From: an uncultured Actinomycetes bacterium
GTDB lineage: Bacteria; Actinomycetota; Actinomycetes; Nanopelagicales; Nanopelagicaceae
NCBI GenBank assembly: GCA_903865885.1
Contig: CAIPLJ010000049.1
Location: forward strand, 1-16,847
Length of the DNA: 16,847 nucleotides
Reading direction: 5' to 3'
The position numbers and the translations under genes are program-made. The notes beneath the pieces were generated by a model that saw only the letters and a program-made list of their open reading frames with translations, was not told the origin of the DNA and searched no databases. The first letter of the stretch is position 1. Every line of letters starts with the position of its first letter. Shown piece after piece: positions 13,669 through 16,847 of the stretch.

Positions 13669-15260
13669 TAGCTCACCAAAGTCACTGAACGAACGAGATC
13701 TGCACCGGTTTCCTTCTTTACTGCATCCGCTACTGCATCTGAGACAGCAGAATCTACGGTGATCGCCATCAAAGCGCTTCCACCTGCTGATTCACGAGCG
13801 ACCTGCATTCCTGCAATGTTGATCTTTGCACTACCTAGTGCATTTCCAACTGCACCAACTACGCCAGGCTTATCTACATAGCGTAAGAAAAGAAGGTTAT
13901 CTGTTGGTGGAAGATCGAGATCGAAGTTATCGATTGCGATGATCTTTTCTACTTTACGAATACCCATCAAGGTTCCATCAACTTTGATTGACTTACCGTT
14001 TGAAAGAGCTGCGTGAAGTGAAATCATGCTGCGGTATTCAGGGCTATCAGGAGTAGTTGTCACATTGGATGTAACACCACGTTCTGCAGCAAGTCCTGGT
14101 GCATTGACATAGGTCACGTCTTCGCAACCTGATGCAACAAGTGCGCCCTTAAGCGCGCTGACTGCTAGAACTGAAGAGTCATGTCCTGAAATATCGCCTT
14201 TAACAGTGATCTCCATCGATACAGGAGTTTCGCCAGCAATAGCAGTTGCAATCTGTGCCATCTTCTCAACAAGTGGAAGTGATGGACGAATTTCATCGTG
14301 GATTGCTCCACCTTTAACGTTGACCGCATCCGGTACTAATTCGCCAGCAAGTGCCTTGCGAACTGAGACAGCAACAGCGATACCTGCACGTTCCTGTGCT
14401 TCATCCGTTGATGCTCCAAGGTGTGGCGTTGCAACAACTTGATCAAGCTGGAACAAAGGTGAATCTGTACATGGTTCGGTGACATAGACATCGAGTCCTG
14501 CACCTGCAACGCGACCTTCGACGATTGCATCATAAAGAGCTGCTTCATCAAGTACTCCACCGCGTGCGGCGTTGATGATGCGAACTTCCTTCTTAACCTT
14601 CTTGAGCGCTTCAACGCCGATGAGGTTGGCAGTCTCTTTTGTCTTAGGTAAGTGGATAGTGATGAAGTCAGAGCGCTTCAAGAGTTCATCGAGTTCGACG
14701 AGTTCAACTCCAAGTTGCGCAGCCTTTGCTGGTTGCAAATATGGATCGTATGCAACAACGTTCATTCCAAATGCCTGCATGCGATGAGCAACCAACTGAC
14801 CAATACGACCAAAGCCAACTACTCCAAGAGTCTTTTCAAAGAGTTCTGCGCCTGTGTACTTAGAGCGCGCCCACTTACCTGCCTTAAGTGCAGCGTGAGC
14901 TGGTGAGATAAAACGAGCAGATGCAAGAAGTAATGAGATTGCTAATTCTGCAGCGGAGACGATATTTGAAGTTGGGGCATTAACAACCATGACACCTGCA
15001 GCTGTTGCAGCAGGAATATCAACGTTATCAAGACCCACACCTGCGCGAGCAATGACCTTGAGGCCCTTTGCTGCGGCAATCGCTTCGCCATCCATCTTTG
15101 TTGCAGAACGAATAAGAACAGCGTCAACGCCTGCACCAAGGGCAGCCAGAAGTTCTGCGCGGTTTGCACCATCGCAATTACGAACTTCAAAGTCCGGACC
15201 TAGAGCATCAAGCGTTGCAGCGCTGAGTTCTTCAGCAATCAGAACGACGGGTTTAGCCAC
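13668..15260 (-). CDS. serA: D-3-phosphoglycerate dehydrogenase, long ACT-containing form
   Basis: First step of serine synthesis: NAD-dependent oxidation of 3-phosphoglycerate. From GTG 15260 the protein is 530 aa, the mycobacterial-type length. It has a catalytic/NAD domain (about 1-315) with GFGRIG at 149-154, R233 (NAARGG), E262 and H280 (TPHLGAST), then an intervening ASB domain, and a C-terminal ACT domain (about 455-530) where serine binds. I prefer GTG 15260 over ATG 15287: it gives the conserved start (M/V)AKPVVLIAEELS, an 8-nt overlap with ilvC, and an AGGGA 10 nt upstream. The ilvC-serA-leuB neighbourhood is common in actinobacteria. Confidence 0.95.
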   Translation of the reverse strand: MAKPVVLIAEELSAATLDALGPDFEVRNCDGANRAELLAALGAGVDAVLIRSATKMDGEAIAAAKGLKVIARAGVGLDNVDIPAATAAGVMVVNAPTSNIVSAAELAISLLLASARFISPAHAALKAGKWARSKYTGAELFEKTLGVVGFGRIGQLVAHRMQAFGMNVVAYDPYLQPAKAAQLGVELVELDELLKRSDFITIHLPKTKETANLIGVEALKKVKKEVRIINAARGGVLDEAALYDAIVEGRVAGAGLDVYVTEPCTDSPLFQLDQVVATPHLGASTDEAQERAGIAVAVSVRKALAGELVPDAVNVKGGAIHDEIRPSLPLVEKMAQIATAIAGETPVSMEITVKGDISGHDSSVLAVSALKGALVASGCEDVTYVNAPGLAAERGVTSNVTTTPDSPEYRSMISLHAALSNGKSIKVDGTLMGIRKVEKIIAIDNFDLDLPPTDNLLFLRYVDKPGVVGAVGNALGSAKINIAGMQVARESAGGSALMAITVDSAVSDAVADAVKKETGADLVRSVTLVS

Positions 15261-16287
15261 GCGCAGCACTTCCCTCTTTGTAATCATCTTTGTTGGTGTT
15301 CTTCATCCAGCTAAACATCTTGCGGAGTTCGCGACCAACGGTCTCGATTGGGTGTGATTCACCCTTTGCACGAAGTGCTGTGAATTCCTTTGCGCCGCTC
15401 TCGAGATCATCAACGAAGCGCTTTGCAAAAGCACCAGATTGAATATCGGCAAGAACTGCCTTCATATTCTCCTTGACATGTGGATCGATAACGCGTGGAC
15501 CTGATACATAGTCACCGAATTCAGCGGTGTCAGATACTGACCAGCGCTGCTTTGCAATGCCACCTTCATACATAAGGTCAACAATCAACTTGAGTTCGTG
15601 CAAGCACTCGAAGTAAGCAACTTCTGGCTGGTAACCAGCTTCAACCAAAGTTTCGAAGCCGTACATAACCAACTGTGATGCTCCACCACAGAGAACTGAC
15701 TGCTCACCGAACAAGTCGGTCTCTGTCTCTTCTGTAAATGTTGTAAGGATTCCGCCTGCGCGAAGTCCGCCGATTGCCTTTGCATATGAAAGTGTCAAAG
15801 GCCATGCGTTACCTGTTGCATCTTGCTCAACTGCAACGATGACTGGAACTCCGCGACCTGCTGCGTATTCACGGCGAACCAAGTGTCCTGGACCCTTTGG
15901 CGCGACCATACATACATCAACATCTACAGATGGCTTGATGTAACCAAAACGAATATTGAATCCATGCCCGAAGAAGAGAGCATCGCCCTTTTCTAGGTGA
16001 GGCAAGATTGATTCTGCATAGATGTGGCGCTGCAAGTGATCAGGAGCCAAGATCATGATGACGTTAGCTTCCTTCACTGCATCAGCAACTGAGGTAACGC
16101 GGAGTCCTTCAGCCTCTGCCTTTGCGCGAGATGGTGAACCTTCCTTAAGACCAACGCGTACATCGACGCCGGAATCGCGAAGGTTCAGTGCATGTGCATG
16201 GCCCTGTGAGCCGTAACCGATGATCGCGACCTTGCGACCCTGGATGATTGATAGATCTGCATCCTCTTCGTGATACATCGTTGCCAC
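15253..16287 (-). CDS. ilvC: Ketol-acid reductoisomerase (NADP+)
   Basis: Isomerises and reduces 2-acetolactate or 2-aceto-2-hydroxybutyrate to the dihydroxy acids of valine and isoleucine synthesis. It is a class I (short) enzyme of 344 aa. The Rossmann motif GYGSQG is at 24-29, and the dinucleotide-phosphate loop at GLKEGSPSR. Catalytic H108 (FGHGFN) and the magnesium ligands D191, E195, E227 and E231 are all visible. The start is GTG at 16287, with AAGGAG 7 nt upstream; an ATG three codons in is too far from that site. It overlaps serA by 8 nt and follows ilvN after 27 nt. Confidence 0.97.
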   Translation of the reverse strand: MATMYHEEDADLSIIQGRKVAIIGYGSQGHAHALNLRDSGVDVRVGLKEGSPSRAKAEAEGLRVTSVADAVKEANVIMILAPDHLQRHIYAESILPHLEKGDALFFGHGFNIRFGYIKPSVDVDVCMVAPKGPGHLVRREYAAGRGVPVIVAVEQDATGNAWPLTLSYAKAIGGLRAGGILTTFTEETETDLFGEQSVLCGGASQLVMYGFETLVEAGYQPEVAYFECLHELKLIVDLMYEGGIAKQRWSVSDTAEFGDYVSGPRVIDPHVKENMKAVLADIQSGAFAKRFVDDLESGAKEFTALRAKGESHPIETVGRELRKMFSWMKNTNKDDYKEGSAARG

Positions 16288-16314
16288 GGTATTTCTCCTT
16301 TTGTAGTTTCTTGC

Positions 16315-16608
16315 TTAGTTTTGATAGTCAGGTTGTGTGTCGTGAACTTCTTTTGCCTTTGGCGTTACATCTTTGATCGAGATAACGCTGATGAGCTTGT
16401 CGAGCTGAGCAATTACTTGCTCGAGTGAGTGGCCTTCGACAGCTACTCCAATAATCATCTTAGAGATTGATGAATCCTCTGTTGGTCCCACATTAAGGGT
16501 TTCGATGTTAAATGCGCGACGTGAAAAGAGACCTGCCACTCTTGCAAGGACACCTGGCTCATTTTCAACGAGAACTTCAAGAGTATGTTGACGGCGTTGA
16601 GTAGTCAT
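16315..16608 (-). CDS. ilvN: Acetolactate synthase small (regulatory) subunit, short single-ACT form
   Basis: Regulatory partner of IlvB that confers valine feedback and raises activity. At 97 aa it consists of one ACT domain: HTLEVLVENEPGVLARVAGL (8-27), FNIETLNVGPTED (33-45) and the second half up to about residue 85. Most actinobacterial IlvN proteins are about 165-170 aa with a second, C-terminal domain; that part is missing here, and only 27 nt separate its stop from ilvC. The size is like E. coli IlvN or IlvM. ATG 16608 shares a base with the ilvB stop and is preceded by AGGAG with a 5-nt spacer. I see no frameshift remnant, so a compact functional form is more likely than a broken gene. 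Confidence 0.93.
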   Translation of the reverse strand: MTTQRRQHTLEVLVENEPGVLARVAGLFSRRAFNIETLNVGPTEDSSISKMIIGVAVEGHSLEQVIAQLDKLISVISIKDVTPKAKEVHDTQPDYQN

Positions 16609-16847
16609 TAGAGCTCCTGTGAATCCCAGTCAGGCGCTGTAGCGCGAGCGATCATGATTTCATCATTTGAAGTTCCGGCCGCAACCATCGGCCATACCAT
16701 TGCATCGCGATGAACGCGGAAGTCGACAACAACGGGTTGATCGTTGATAGACATCGCCTTATTGATTGTCTTATCAAGATCTTCAGGGCGATCGCATGAG
16801 AGTCCGACACAGCCCATAGCTTCTGCAAGCATTGGGAAGTTTGGAAC
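16608..16847 (-). CDS. ilvB: Acetolactate synthase large (catalytic) subunit, C-terminal fragment
   Basis: The last 79 codons of IlvB; the 5' part is outside the window and the frame is open to the edge. The enzyme joins two pyruvates, or pyruvate and 2-oxobutyrate, using ThDP. The segment matches the end of the ThDP-binding domain: VPNFPMLAEAMGCVGL, the PVVVDFRVHRDAMVWPMVAAG stretch and the NDEI turn are characteristic of actinobacterial IlvB. It is coupled to ilvN by TAATG. First gene of the operon as far as seen; any promoter or leader attenuator lies outside. Confidence 0.95.
   Translation of the reverse strand, partial: VPNFPMLAEAMGCVGLSCDRPEDLDKTINKAMSINDQPVVVDFRVHRDAMVWPMVAAGTSNDEIMIARATAPDWDSQEL

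Noticed and set aside
15261..15287. 9-residue N-terminal extension of SerA from ATG 15287.
   Set aside because: The GTG at 15260 gives the conserved SerA N-terminus and has a Shine-Dalgarno-like AGGGA; the longer form overlaps ilvC by 35 nt.

Overview
The window looks like a compact chromosomal segment of a genome-streamlined actinobacterium. The order rpsB-tsf-pyrH-frr-cdsA-rlmN-(...)-dxr-rip and the order ilvB-ilvN-ilvC-serA-leuB are both typical of Actinomycetota. Base composition is near balanced rather than GC-rich, and most genes abut or overlap by 1 to 8 nt. This fits the small-genome freshwater acI/Nanopelagicales type, but that placement is inference from gene order and style, not a marker-gene result. 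Almost everything is on the minus strand, so transcription runs from high to low coordinates.

Region 1 (about 16847 to 9956, minus): a branched-chain amino acid and serine operon, ilvB (3' part only), ilvN, ilvC, serA, leuB, ilvE, cimA. The set gives acetohydroxyacid synthase, ketol-acid reductoisomerase, the shared aminotransferase, and a citramalate synthase that makes 2-oxobutyrate from pyruvate and acetyl-CoA. LeuB probably serves both the leucine and the citramalate route. IlvN is a short single-ACT form.

Region 2 (9914 to 9340): a small XRE-type helix-turn-helix gene (minus) faces an unrecognised 78-aa gene (plus); their stop codons touch. The 78-aa gene is divergent from xerC, with an 18-bp dyad in the 82-bp gap between them. 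All three genes look leaderless, with a TANNNT hexamer 6 to 8 nt before the start codon.

Region 3 (8428 to 8116): 313 bp without a convincing protein gene, but dense in hairpins. After xerC come a GGGGTG/CACCCC stem, a GNRA-capped stem, a bulged stem and a UUCG-capped terminator-like stem with a T-rich tail. Then come two further dyads in what should be the rpsB leader. This is the least explained part of the window.

Region 4 (8115 to 1, minus): the translation, nucleotide, lipid and isoprenoid operon rpsB, tsf (TTG start), pyrH, frr, cdsA, rlmN, a DinB-like gene, a gamma-aminobutyraldehyde-type aldehyde dehydrogenase, dxr, and the first codons of a site-2 protease. Dyads enclose the stop codons of both pyrH and frr. 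The catabolic aldehyde dehydrogenase and the DinB gene sit inside an otherwise housekeeping operon. I saw no mobile element, CRISPR array, tRNA or rRNA.
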